DNA of 40,225 bases, from positions 1 to 40,225 of IMG/VR virus record IMGVR_UViG_3300032273_000004; one strand, given 5' to 3'. Source of the DNA: a virus. Below, piece after piece: positions 16,022 through 22,852 of this stretch. The translations under genes and the position numbers were made by a program. Numbering within the stretch: the stretch's first letter is position 1; every line of letters starts with the position of its first letter. Below the pieces are notes generated by a model. That model did not search any database. It was not told the DNA's origin and saw only the letters and a list, made by a program, of their open reading frames with translations.

Positions 16022-16715
16022 GTTTTTCCTCCGCTTGATTTTTATCTCCTAAGCGGGCACGACCAAGCGGACCTTGATCCGGTCCGATTTGTGACATGAC
16101 AGCAAAGGATTGACGCTGTAAGGCTTCGATTTGCATCAATAGCCCAATGATCTGAAAGTTGTTATTCGTAACACTTTGAGCGGCGAACGACGGATCACCG
16201 GCAATATTGAGAGACTTACGATTGATTTCTTCGCGTAACTTTTCAGTAAGCGATTCCAGTTTCCAGCCACTCGGATTTTCTCGGGACATCAGAACCGATT
16301 TTCCGCAAGGTTCACCCATCGCTTTGAAAGCAAAATCCAGCGCCGAACGGGCAACATGCCCAAAGTCTTCAGCGCGCATTTCCTCGGCAAAGTGATCATC
16401 AAGATCGGCCCCGGTCTTATGGCCTATTTCATGGGCGAAAAAATGCACTGCCATAGACAATTCAACATCTGGTGCCGCCCAGAAATGAATGCAACGATCG
16501 CCATCAATAAAACCCCAAACCTTTTGCAGTTCGATCCCTTCAAGCATATTTTCGGCGCTCAGATTCTCGACCGCTTCACCTTGACCATTCAAACCACCGA
16601 ACTCGCTATCAGCTAATTCTTTCAATGGGATTTCCCAATGCGCGGCCAATACGTCCGCTGCAGTGGAATAGCGCTTTGTTGTGAACGGGTTGTCGGGTTG
16701 TGTATTCTTTTCCAT
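16008..16715 (-). CDS. Putative zinc metallopeptidase with HEIGH motif
   Basis: A 235-aa protein. Residues about 88-125 hold the zinc motif HEIGH in VHFFAHEIGHKTGADL followed by EEMRAEDFGHVARSAL, in which a Glu at about 20 residues downstream could be the third ligand. This E-x2-A-x2-F layout recalls ImmA/IrrE-type peptidases that inactivate repressors, but the rest is not recognisable. An alternative is a structural or virion-associated peptidase. It precedes the holin-like gene with a 14-nt overlap. Start ATG at 16715. Confidence 0.6.
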   Translation of the reverse strand: MEKNTQPDNPFTTKRYSTAADVLAAHWEIPLKELADSEFGGLNGQGEAVENLSAENMLEGIELQKVWGFIDGDRCIHFWAAPDVELSMAVHFFAHEIGHKTGADLDDHFAEEMRAEDFGHVARSALDFAFKAMGEPCGKSVLMSRENPSGWKLESLTEKLREEINRKSLNIAGDPSFAAQSVTNNNFQIIGLLMQIEALQRQSFAVMSQIGPDQGPLGRARLGDKNQAEEKHVDQ

Positions 16716-16750
16716 TTCAATCCTTATTCACCTCAAGGGTGATTAGTTAA

Positions 16751-16912
16751 TTATCCAAACAAGGCAGGGCCAACCTGGGCCATGTCATACAGATCTTCGC
16801 GCTTTCTTCCCTTCATGGCCGAACACACGTTCGCCGCACGAAGGCGCTTTCTTACCGTGTCGCGACTTAGGTCGAACGTGACGGCTATTTGGGTAATGTT
16901 CATGTATCGCAT
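16751..16912 (-). CDS. Mini-HTH protein, paralogue of the TerS DNA-binding domain
   Basis: 53 aa from the ATG at 16912 (MRYMNITQIAVTFDLSRDTV), GGAA 9 nt upstream. It matches TerS residues 14-57 nearly end to end: NITxIAxxFxLxRDTVRKRL, then DLY-x2-A-x2-GPALF, but stops there, so it has no TerL-binding part. Function unknown: it could bind cos-like sites, compete with TerS, or regulate. It lies 36 nt upstream of the peptidase gene. Confidence 0.8.
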   Translation of the reverse strand: MRYMNITQIAVTFDLSRDTVRKRLRAANVCSAMKGRKREDLYDMAQVGPALFG

Positions 16913-17032
16913 CGGCGTTATTTCCAGTAAAAAAGGATCATTTCGGCACCTCTAAAGCCTTGCTGGATCTGGGATTCGTCAGTGATGTGGCTAGAGTGCT
17001 GACGGCGCATAGGAAATCCGAAAATTTCTGAA

Positions 17033-17059
17033 ATACCGCGGGCCTCGCACCCGTGGTAT
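17033..17059 (+). other. 10-bp inverted repeat in a 150-nt gap
   Basis: ATACCGCGGG - CCTCGCA - CCCGTGGTAT. All ten positions pair as RNA on the plus strand (one G-U); on the minus strand one pair is lost. No T-run follows, so it is not an intrinsic terminator. The gap 16913-17063 also has a GTCAG...CTGAC repeat (about 16998-17023). It lies near the integrase and the mini-HTH gene; attP or a binding site are possible, unproven. Confidence 0.5.
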
Positions 17060-17063
17060 CACT

Positions 17064-17240
17064 TTATTTCCCCAGGGTCCCCGGCTTTTCTGGTGGCGAT
17101 ACCCAAAGCGGGTTGCTGTCATAGCGGCGTTCTTCCTTATCAATCAATGACTTATCAAAGCCGCAAGCCTTGAGCCTTTGCTCATGCAATGCCGCTTCAA
17201 CCAGCACCGCGACCGTTGTTCTAAAGATTGTTTTTCTCAT
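17064..17240 (-). CDS. Small hypothetical protein downstream of integrase
   Basis: 58 aa, starting ATG AGA AAA at 17240 (MRKTIFRTTVAVLVEAALHE) and ending PPEKPGTLGK. A helical N-terminal half and charged middle, no domain recognised. It starts 39 nt downstream of the integrase stop, on the same strand, so it may be co-transcribed. Confidence 0.55.
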   Translation of the reverse strand: MRKTIFRTTVAVLVEAALHEQRLKACGFDKSLIDKEERRYDSNPLWVSPPEKPGTLGK

Positions 17241-17279
17241 GTTGTTTATTCCTCTGTGATAGATGCCCGCTTTGCTGGC

Positions 17280-18521
17280 TCACGCCGCGCAGACTCTTGG
17301 TTCATCTTGTTTGAATGATCTTGTCGATCTCGCCTCTGTCTCGTCGCGTAATGCCTGGAACCCTCGTTCATCTAACCACGCGTGATAACGGGCTAAGGCG
17401 TCGCGCATTGGACCCATGAATAACGATTGGTTATAGGCTTTGTCTTGTTTGCTCTGGGCATGGTTTAACAGGCGTTCACTGACGGAATTGTCTATCCCTA
17501 AATCGGTGCAAATGGTCTTTAAGGCTTTGCGGCAATCGTGGGCGCTCCACTCTTTATCACTGACGGTCTGAATGTGCTTTCTTGATGTGCTGTAACTTAA
17601 GGATCGAGCGTGACCGTGACCAGGGAACAGGAACACCCCGCGATAACCGGTTTCGATTTGCCAGGTGCGATAATCCTGTAACCATTGCGCTACTGGGTCC
17701 GTGATGGGTAGAACGTGCCAATCCCCTGTTTTGGTGTCCGCCATTGGTAAACGCCATTGACGGCCCACCATGTCGATGTGGCTCCACTTCGCGGCTAAGG
17801 TTTCGGTGATACGGGTGCCATGACACAGCAGCATGACAACCAAGCATTGCGTGACCGGATCACTTCCTAAGAGGGCTTTAAACAGTGGTTCGATGGCCGT
17901 GGCCAACAATCGCCCGTCTTTGGGTTCAATCGATACGGAAATGAAATCCGAAAACACCACGCCCGCTAATGGGTTGGACTCGATGCGCCCTAACTTATCG
18001 GCTTGGTTAAATGCTTGTTTTAATACGGATAACACCGACTTAACGGTCGCTAATGAATGGCTTTCTTGCAGTGGCCAGATCAAAGCGTCGTCCAATACTT
18101 GACGGTTAAGCGCTTCGATGGCCAAGTCGCCCAGGTGGGGCAATAGGTGGCACTTGATGGCGCTTTTGATGGTGGCCTTGCGGGTTTTCGAACGGTGGGC
18201 GTCTTTCTCGATGCGGCCTTGATACCAGTTCAGCACATCGCTTACGCTCTCGAACTCGGTGTGTAATAGATTGCTTTTGGTGTTAATGGCCAACATGGCC
18301 AGCTTTTCGGGTAAGACTTTCTTCACCGCTTTAACGGTTAACACGGGCCAGTAACCGAGCAGATACCAGCGATCACGACGCACCACATACCAAGAGCCCG
18401 TTTCACGATTTTGATGGAAGCGAAAGCGCAGCGGGAACGCCGGATCGCGCAAGGTTCGCACGGTGCCGGTGATTTCGCTTTTGATGTTCGTTTCTGAAAA
18501 AGTAATGACTTTGGTTTTCAT
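17280..18521 (-). CDS. int: Tyrosine recombinase / phage integrase
   Basis: 413 aa from the ATG at 18521, with GGGG 4-7 nt upstream; a TTG at 18551 would add 10 residues. N-terminal arm-binding-like part (RFRFHQNRETGSWYVVRRDR), core-binding SAM-like domain about 85-190 (SDVLNWYQGRIEKDAHRSKT), catalytic domain 200-390 with R in LLCHGTRITETLAAKW, K in MADTKTGDW, H-x2-R in SAHDCRKALKT, H in ERLLNHAQS and the Tyr in DKAYNQS. All catalytic residues are present. It is of the P4-like type. It is not a protelomerase: size and motif layout fit an integrase. Might integrate the phage or resolve plasmid multimers. Confidence 0.9.
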   Translation of the reverse strand: MKTKVITFSETNIKSEITGTVRTLRDPAFPLRFRFHQNRETGSWYVVRRDRWYLLGYWPVLTVKAVKKVLPEKLAMLAINTKSNLLHTEFESVSDVLNWYQGRIEKDAHRSKTRKATIKSAIKCHLLPHLGDLAIEALNRQVLDDALIWPLQESHSLATVKSVLSVLKQAFNQADKLGRIESNPLAGVVFSDFISVSIEPKDGRLLATAIEPLFKALLGSDPVTQCLVVMLLCHGTRITETLAAKWSHIDMVGRQWRLPMADTKTGDWHVLPITDPVAQWLQDYRTWQIETGYRGVFLFPGHGHARSLSYSTSRKHIQTVSDKEWSAHDCRKALKTICTDLGIDNSVSERLLNHAQSKQDKAYNQSLFMGPMRDALARYHAWLDERGFQALRDETEARSTRSFKQDEPRVCAA

Positions 18522-18612
18522 GGTGCCCCGGTTAAGACGCCAACCACTCAAACAACCAGTACACGGTGGGGAAGCTGACGCCTAATAAAATGAACTCTTG
18601 GATTTTTATCAC

Positions 18613-18644
18613 TTCATTAATTCTTTAAATCTTTATTTCTTTAA
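18613..18644. repeat. Octamer array 2: four tandem repeats
   Basis: TTCATTAA, TTCTTTAA, ATCTTTAT, TTCTTTAA in phase on the plus strand. It lies between the integrase start and the stop of the 53-aa gene 18641-18802. Confidence 0.7.
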
Positions 18645-18802
18645 AGGTCGAATAGTTGACGTAAACGGCGGCGTTCTTGAATGTCTTCAATTTGGCGGCG
18701 CGTTGATACGGCGTTACTGTCTACTTTAAAGCGTTGTTTTACACGCTCAGGATCGCGTAATTGATGGTTATTCACATGGCGCGGATCAGACGTTTTAAAC
18801 AT
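18641..18802 (-). CDS. Small basic hypothetical protein
   Basis: 53 aa, ATG at 18802 with GAAGGA about 7 nt upstream. Sequence MFKTSDPRHVNNHQLRDPERV...TRRQIEDIQERRRLRQLFDL is rich in Arg and Gln, mostly helical, with no known domain. It lies two bases after Q and before the integrase on the same strand. Could be a small DNA- or RNA-binding protein; function unknown. Confidence 0.65.
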   Translation of the reverse strand: MFKTSDPRHVNNHQLRDPERVKQRFKVDSNAVSTRRQIEDIQERRRLRQLFDL

Positions 18803-18804
18803 GG

Positions 18805-19173
18805 TTATTTCCTTCTCTTACTCACAGATTCAATCACATGATTGCGGGCCGTCTTTAAACGGCGTTTATAGGTGGGCAAGCTGATACCCTGACGATGGGC
18901 GCGTTTCAGTTGCGTGTTGTCGAGTGGGTTGCCTTGCGCGCCGTATTCGACCCGAAAGACCGTCGCCGCCGCTTGATTCTCTGCCGCCAAACGTAACACC
19001 GCCGATTCGACATCGGCTTCGAGGCAATCTAAAGCAGGACCCCCGCCGCTCCCGTAATTCATCACCCCTTGACACTCGATCAGCTTGCCCAAAATCGATT
19101 GGCTACTGGGCACCAATGAACCGCTATGCACCCAGCGCGCCCATTGGTCAAAGATGTCGTCCCAGTTGCCCAT
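18805..19173 (-). CDS. Q-type late antitermination protein
   Basis: 122 aa. MGNWDDIFDQWARWVHSGSL, then G-G-rich turn, LEADVESAVLRLAAEN, VFRVEYGA and a C-terminal HTH-like RAHRQGISLPTYKRRLKTARNHV match the pattern of lambdoid Q antiterminators (W-x-x-W start, D-x-V-E-x-A-V, Y-G-A, then a sigma-region-4-like HTH). It is the last of the early genes on this strand, as Q is in lambda. It would act at the late promoter/terminator at 14.87-15.06 kb. Confidence 0.7.
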   Translation of the reverse strand: MGNWDDIFDQWARWVHSGSLVPSSQSILGKLIECQGVMNYGSGGGPALDCLEADVESAVLRLAAENQAAATVFRVEYGAQGNPLDNTQLKRAHRQGISLPTYKRRLKTARNHVIESVSKRRK

Positions 19174-19180
19174 ATTCGGA

Positions 19181-19387
19181 TTACCTTACTTCAACGATAA
19201 ACATCGGTTGATTGTTGCCGTTGCGATGGTGGCTTGCCTTCGCCATTTGCGCGTTATGGTTTTTCACATACCAGGTGATATGGGTTTTCGTTGCGCCGGT
19301 GCGGATCGGCTTTTTGCCATATAGCGCTTCAAGTTGTTGGGCCGCGTCTTGTTCGTTTAATGCGACGAAACGGTTCTTAATGGTCAT
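19181..19387 (-). CDS. Early hypothetical protein
   Basis: 68 aa (MTIKNRFVALNEQDAAQQLEALYG...), overlapping the previous gene by 11 nt and followed 7 nt later by Q. An alpha-beta pattern with TKTHITWYVKNHNAQMAKASHH, rich in His and Asn. No family recognised. Confidence 0.6.
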   Translation of the reverse strand: MTIKNRFVALNEQDAAQQLEALYGKKPIRTGATKTHITWYVKNHNAQMAKASHHRNGNNQPMFIVEVR

Positions 19388-19619
19388 TCGCTGGGTCCTT
19401 CTTATTCATCCAGTCATTGAACTGACGGATCAGTTGTTGATAACGCTTGCCCGCTTCTGGGTTGGTGTTCAACTCACGACGGGATTGAATTTGGCACTGG
19501 GTTCGCAATGCGACCGCGGCTTGATTGGCATCTTGAACGGCTTGGTTAGTTAGCCACGCTAAAAAGCGTTGAAAGTTCGGACGCTGACAAAGTCGGGCGG
19601 CGCCTTGGGTGTATCTCAT
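19377..19619 (-). CDS. Early hypothetical helical protein
   Basis: 80 aa (MRYTQGAARLCQRPNFQRFL...), all-helical to the eye and basic, ending FNDWMNKKDPANDH. It resembles small phage early proteins of the Nin/replication-associated sort only in size and place. It overlaps both neighbours (4 and 11 nt). Confidence 0.6.
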   Translation of the reverse strand: MRYTQGAARLCQRPNFQRFLAWLTNQAVQDANQAAVALRTQCQIQSRRELNTNPEAGKRYQQLIRQFNDWMNKKDPANDH

Positions 19620-20035
19620 GCGGCCCCCTTGGTTCGACGGTCACGTTTACGGATGTAACACTCGGAATAGGCGTCGAGGGCGTCCAATACATGATCGGGA
19701 CGACTATCGGATTGACTGATCATCACATCCACCGGCTTAATGTCGAATTGGTGATACACCCCCGACAACGGGCCGTATTGATGGCACACAAACGCACCCA
19801 TTTGGCGCAACATGGCTTGTTCCTCGGCGCTATTGACGCCCACAACCAACGTGACCACTTCATCCGACCAACGACCTGACGTTTCGAGCTTAAGGCGACG
19901 AAGGCGTTCGTTTATGTCTGAAATGAAGCCCAGGTACACGCGGCGCACTCGGCTGGCTCCCAATTCATTGACCATTGCAAAGTGGAACGCGTCCGCTTCG
20001 CTTTCTTTCTCGCCCATCACCGCCATTAAAATCAT
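19616..20035 (-). CDS. Early hypothetical protein
   Basis: 139 aa, start overlapping the Cro-like stop as ATGA. Starts MILMAVMGEKESEADAFHFA; an alpha/beta pattern (DEVVTLVVGVNSAEEQAML, DVMISQSD) ends in a basic tail YIRKRDRRTKGAA. No recognised domain. Position suggests a gene of the first lytic transcript. Confidence 0.6.
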   Translation of the reverse strand: MILMAVMGEKESEADAFHFAMVNELGASRVRRVYLGFISDINERLRRLKLETSGRWSDEVVTLVVGVNSAEEQAMLRQMGAFVCHQYGPLSGVYHQFDIKPVDVMISQSDSRPDHVLDALDAYSECYIRKRDRRTKGAA

Positions 20036-20253
20036 GCCGCTCTCTCCGCTTGTTTCTGTTCGTATTCCAAATCGAACAAACTAAATTCCACTTTTCCGCG
20101 TGATACACGGCGGATCTTGTTGCGGCTTTTGGCTTTTGGAGATCGGCGAAAGTGAACCCATTCGTTCACTGACTTTGGGCTGACGTCGAGTTGCCTAGCG
20201 AGCCATGTTTGGCCGCCAAAACCCAACGTTTTGATCCAGTCTTGAAACCTCAT
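20032..20253 (-). CDS. Cro-like transcriptional regulator
   Basis: 73 aa, divergent from the CI-like gene. MRFQDWIKTLGFGGQTWLARQLDVSPKSVNEWVHFRRSPK is a compact HTH of the Cro/YdaS kind: short helices, recognition helix about SPKSVNEWVHF. It is the first gene of the lytic operon. Its promoter is TTGTCT-17-TAATCT (20311-20283), whose spacer is filled by ACAACGTTTTGTTGT. Confidence 0.75.
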   Translation of the reverse strand: MRFQDWIKTLGFGGQTWLARQLDVSPKSVNEWVHFRRSPKAKSRNKIRRVSRGKVEFSLFDLEYEQKQAERAA

Positions 20254-20282
20254 TTAGTTGTCCTTTCCGCGATTTGCGACAC

Positions 20283-20311
20283 AGATTAACAACAAAACGT
20301 TGTGAAGACAA
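20283..20311 (-). promoter_or_regulatory. cro (lytic) promoter with operator in the spacer
   Basis: Minus strand: TTGTCT (20311-20306), 17-nt spacer, TAATCT (20288-20283). The palindrome ACAAC-AAAAC-GTTGT lies at 20289-20303, that is exactly between -35 and -10, where a bound repressor would block transcription. A second copy of the ACAAC-N5-GTTGT palindrome is at 15026-15040. Confidence 0.7.
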
Positions 20312-20338
20312 TGATCGGGATGTGGCAATTTCCGCAAA

Positions 20339-20376
20339 TTGTGGTATTTTGTGGTATTATTACCTTTAACTATGAT
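20339..20376 (+). promoter_or_regulatory. Repressor promoter and 10-bp direct repeats
   Basis: Plus strand: TTGTGG (20349-20354), 16 nt, TATGAT (20371-20376). The -35 lies in the second of two perfect tandem TTGTGGTATT repeats (20339-20348, 20349-20358), one helical turn apart; a related TGTGGCAATT is at 20321. These are candidate sites for an activator or for autoregulation by the repressor. The remaining 20377-20450 is a leader. Confidence 0.6.
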
Positions 20377-20450
20377 GATTTAGGCATTTAGGCACGGTTC
20401 AAAAGTGCTACACGCCTAACAAAAAAAGGCTCATAAATAGGGCGTTAAAG

Positions 20451-21098
20451 ATGAGACAAGAGATAAAAGAAATCATTGGCGACCGACTCCGCTCACTACG
20501 ATTAGGCAAGGGTTGGACCGCAAAAGAAGCCGCTCGGGCCGCTACCGCTGTCGCTGGTACAAACATTTCACCAGGACGCTGGCAAAACTGGGAATGTGCT
20601 TCCCGGGCGCCTAGTTTGGAATTATTCCCTTACCTGGCGAAAACCCTCGATACTACGCCGGAATATTTGGCGGGTTGGAAAAATGAGCCAGGGATAGGCG
20701 TCGAAACCAATAAATACATACTGGCCAACCTTGAGCCAGGTGGAAGCAACGACGATATTGCTTTTAATGTCGAAGCGTTAAACCGTCACGGACTGCATGA
20801 GCACAAACTCAAACTGATCACCGTTAATGATGATGCCATGAGCACACACTTTAGCCGTGGTAATTTGGTCCTAGTTGACCGCTCAGACACCGACATCAAG
20901 GGCGCGGGTATTTATGCCCTAGAAAGTGACGGCGCGGTCTTCTTGCGTTACGTTCGTCGTGAACCTGGCATCGGCTTTGTGATGTATGCCGACGATGACA
21001 AACACGCACCAGAACGCACGTTCACCATTGATGACTTTGAACGCATCCAGGTTATCGGCCGTTACGTGTTTAAAGCCTCTTGGGCCACACTGAACTGA
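20451..21098 (+). CDS. CI-like repressor, protease dyad missing
   Basis: 215 aa. N-terminal HTH domain (residues about 8-75; GKGWTAKEAARAATAVAG...ISPGRWQNWECASRAPSLELFPYLA) and a C-terminal S24/LexA-like domain (about 110-210; LKLITVNDDAMSTHFSRGNLVLVDRSD...GIYALESDGAVFLRYVRREPG). In cleavable relatives the motif is GDSM and later a Lys; here the Ser is A129 (DDAM) and the Lys place is R166. So the dimerisation fold is kept but RecA-driven self-cleavage by the usual dyad is not possible. Start ATG has AGGG 8 nt upstream. Followed by a terminator at 21116. Confidence 0.85.
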   Translation: MRQEIKEIIGDRLRSLRLGKGWTAKEAARAATAVAGTNISPGRWQNWECASRAPSLELFPYLAKTLDTTPEYLAGWKNEPGIGVETNKYILANLEPGGSNDDIAFNVEALNRHGLHEHKLKLITVNDDAMSTHFSRGNLVLVDRSDTDIKGAGIYALESDGAVFLRYVRREPGIGFVMYADDDKHAPERTFTIDDFERIQVIGRYVFKASWATLN

Positions 21099-21115
21099 TT
21101 AAACACCTATCCAAA

Positions 21116-21138
21116 AGCGCGGGGAACCGCGTTTTTTT
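21116..21138 (+). terminator. Terminator after the repressor gene
   Basis: Plus strand CGCGG-GGAA-CCGCG followed by seven T. It ends the repressor transcript and separates it from the early operon starting at 21216. The gap 21139-21215 has no clear consensus promoter but holds several ACAAC half-sites (TTAACAACATTTTG, AAACAACAAATG, GACAACGCC). Confidence 0.8.
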
Positions 21139-21215
21139 AGCAAAAACTTAACAACATTTTGCAGTAGCTAAAAACAACAAATGCAAAGGTTAGACAACGC
21201 CTAAGGGAAAGCACC

Positions 21216-21491
21216 ATGAATACTGGCGAAGTAGCAACCATCACCATCCAGGGCCCGAAGGATTTACGCGCCGCCCAGCGGCAACAAATTCGCGCCTTAA
21301 ACCAAACCCAAGCGTTTCTTATTGGCGCGGGTTGTACTCTTGAAAAAGCCTTAGAAAGTGCCGAAATGGACGACGAAGCGCGCCGCCTTGTCAATTCTGC
21401 CTTTTTTCAACTGCAGCAAGTTGAAACGGAATGCGTAAAACTTCATGCACACATTGACGCCCTAACCTTTATTGGACACGGCCATGACTAA
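21216..21491 (+). CDS. Early hypothetical protein
   Basis: 91 aa (MNTGEVATITIQGPKDLRAAQ...), AAGGGAAAG upstream of the ATG. Helical, Gln- and Ala-rich, short CVKLHAHIDALTFIGHGHD end. No known domain. First gene of the rightward operon; its last bases overlap the next start by 8 nt. Confidence 0.65.
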   Translation: MNTGEVATITIQGPKDLRAAQRQQIRALNQTQAFLIGAGCTLEKALESAEMDDEARRLVNSAFFQLQQVETECVKLHAHIDALTFIGHGHD

Positions 21492-21837
21492 CGGAATATT
21501 GACCGCCCCAGGGATGGGGCTTAATTCCGACGAACTGGCCATCTTGGAAGGTCACGCCAACGGGAAACGCCCGAAAGAAATTTGTAACGAGCTCGATCTC
21601 ACCCCACCGGAACTAAGCCTTGCGGAACAAGACATCCGGTACAAGCTCGATGCGAAAACCACACCGCACATGATCAGCCGAGGCTTTCAACTCGGTTTAT
21701 TACGCGTGATGTGTTTAGTGCTCTGTTTCTGCAGCGTCATGGACCTTGACGATCAAGCTGTACGAACTCGAGTAAGGACAAGAACTCAACAAAGCCGAAC
21801 CGTCCGAACTGGACGAAAAGACACGGACCTATGCTAA
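21484..21837 (+). CDS. LuxR-type HTH protein with C-terminal hydrophobic segment
   Basis: 117 aa from the ATG at 21484 (MTNGILTAPGMGLNSDELA). Residues about 13-75 have the LuxR/GerE shape: LNSDELAILEGHANGKRPKEICNELDLTP, DIRYKLDAKTTPHMISRGFQLG. The next LLRVMCLVLCFCSVM is a membrane-like stretch with three Cys, followed by a basic Arg/Thr tail. There is no PAS or autoinducer domain. Similar short proteins are common in marine phages of gammaproteobacteria; target unknown. It resembles but is not VqmA of phage VP882, which is longer and has a PAS domain. Confidence 0.65.
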   Translation: MTNGILTAPGMGLNSDELAILEGHANGKRPKEICNELDLTPPELSLAEQDIRYKLDAKTTPHMISRGFQLGLLRVMCLVLCFCSVMDLDDQAVRTRVRTRTQQSRTVRTGRKDTDLC

Positions 21838-22073
21838 TGAAAAATAAACTAACAGATCTCAATAACCACTTATTCGCTCAACTCGAACGCTTATCCGATG
21901 AAAGCTTAAAAGGCGATGCTCTAAAAGAAGAAATTAACCGTTCAAAAGCCGTTTCCGGCGTATCTAAAGATATTGTCGCCAACGCTAGGTTGGCTTTAGA
22001 CGCTCAAATCGCGGTTGGTACTTCCATTCGTGAAGGCGATCTTCCTCAAATGATAGAAGGTCCAAAAGCATGA
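21837..22073 (+). CDS. Conserved small phage protein
   Basis: 78 aa from the ATG overlapping the previous stop (TAATG). MKNKLTDLNNHLFAQLERLSDESLKGDALKEEINRSKAVSGVSKDIVANARLALDAQIAVG is a helical protein type widespread in gammaproteobacterial phages and prophages, usually near replication or regulatory genes. Function not established. Overlaps the next start by 4 nt. Confidence 0.7.
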   Translation: MKNKLTDLNNHLFAQLERLSDESLKGDALKEEINRSKAVSGVSKDIVANARLALDAQIAVGTSIREGDLPQMIEGPKA

Positions 22074-22852
22074 GTCGTTTTATCGTGACCCACGACATGA
22101 AGTCATTCTTAAAGGCAGAATACCCAAAGCTGGACATCGAGGCGTTAACAGTGGCGTTTAATCATCGCTTTCATACAGAAAAAACACCTCAGCAAGTTAA
22201 AGCTATGGTTAAAAACCACCGCATTCGATGTGGACGAAAACAAGGTGAACTCACCAAAGGCAAATATTTCAGCTATACGCCAGAACAAGCCGACTTTATC
22301 AAAGTTGGTTATAAAAAATGGGCATTAGCTGAACTCACCATCCGATTCAATCAGCATTTCGATACCGATAAGACAGAAAACCAAATTCGAAGTTTTACCC
22401 GCAATCACGGTATTAAATCAGGGCGAACCGGTTATTTTACCAAAGGTCAAAAGCCGCATAACGCCGGAACTAAAGGCGTTATGAAGCCTAATAGCGGCAG
22501 CTTTAAAAAAGGGGCGAAACCCCACAATCACAAGCCCGTTGGGTCCGAGCGTACTAACGTCGAAGGCTACATCGAGATAAAGACTGCAGAACCAAATATC
22601 TGGGAACTTAAACAGCGCGTCGTTTACGAACAACATCACGGCGCGATCCCAACTGGCCACAATGTCCGCTTTCGTAACGGTGATCGCCAGGACTGCAGCC
22701 CAGACAATTTATTCCTAGTCGATAACCATGAAAACGCCCTATTGAATCAACGCTACAAACTGAATCACCAACCTTTAGAGCTTCGCGACACCCTCGTTTT
22801 GATGGCTCGTATTGATGTAAAAACGCAACGCTTGACGGAGAAAAACGCATGA
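22070..22852 (+). CDS. HNH endonuclease with duplicated HTH-like modules
   Basis: 260 aa. Residues about 20-60 and 75-115 are two copies of one module (FNHRFHTEKTPQQVKAMVKNH and FNQHFDTDKTENQIRSFTRNH, each ending in R/K-x-G-R), probably DNA-binding. A Gly/Lys/His linker (KGQKPHNAGTKGVMKPNSG) leads to an HNH_3-type domain, about 175-225: ELKQRVVYEQHHGAIPTGHNVRFRN, DRQDCSPDNLFLVDN, with the catalytic His in the HH pair. It may be a free-standing homing endonuclease or a phage DNA-processing nuclease. Overlaps neighbours by 4 nt, so it is an operon member. Confidence 0.8.
   Translation: MSRFIVTHDMKSFLKAEYPKLDIEALTVAFNHRFHTEKTPQQVKAMVKNHRIRCGRKQGELTKGKYFSYTPEQADFIKVGYKKWALAELTIRFNQHFDTDKTENQIRSFTRNHGIKSGRTGYFTKGQKPHNAGTKGVMKPNSGSFKKGAKPHNHKPVGSERTNVEGYIEIKTAEPNIWELKQRVVYEQHHGAIPTGHNVRFRNGDRQDCSPDNLFLVDNHENALLNQRYKLNHQPLELRDTLVLMARIDVKTQRLTEKNA

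Noticed and set aside
17280-18521. Tyrosine recombinase as protelomerase
   Set aside because: 413 aa, P4-type motifs (LLCHGTR, HDCRKAL, LLNHAQS, AYNQS), not the much longer layout of protelomerases.
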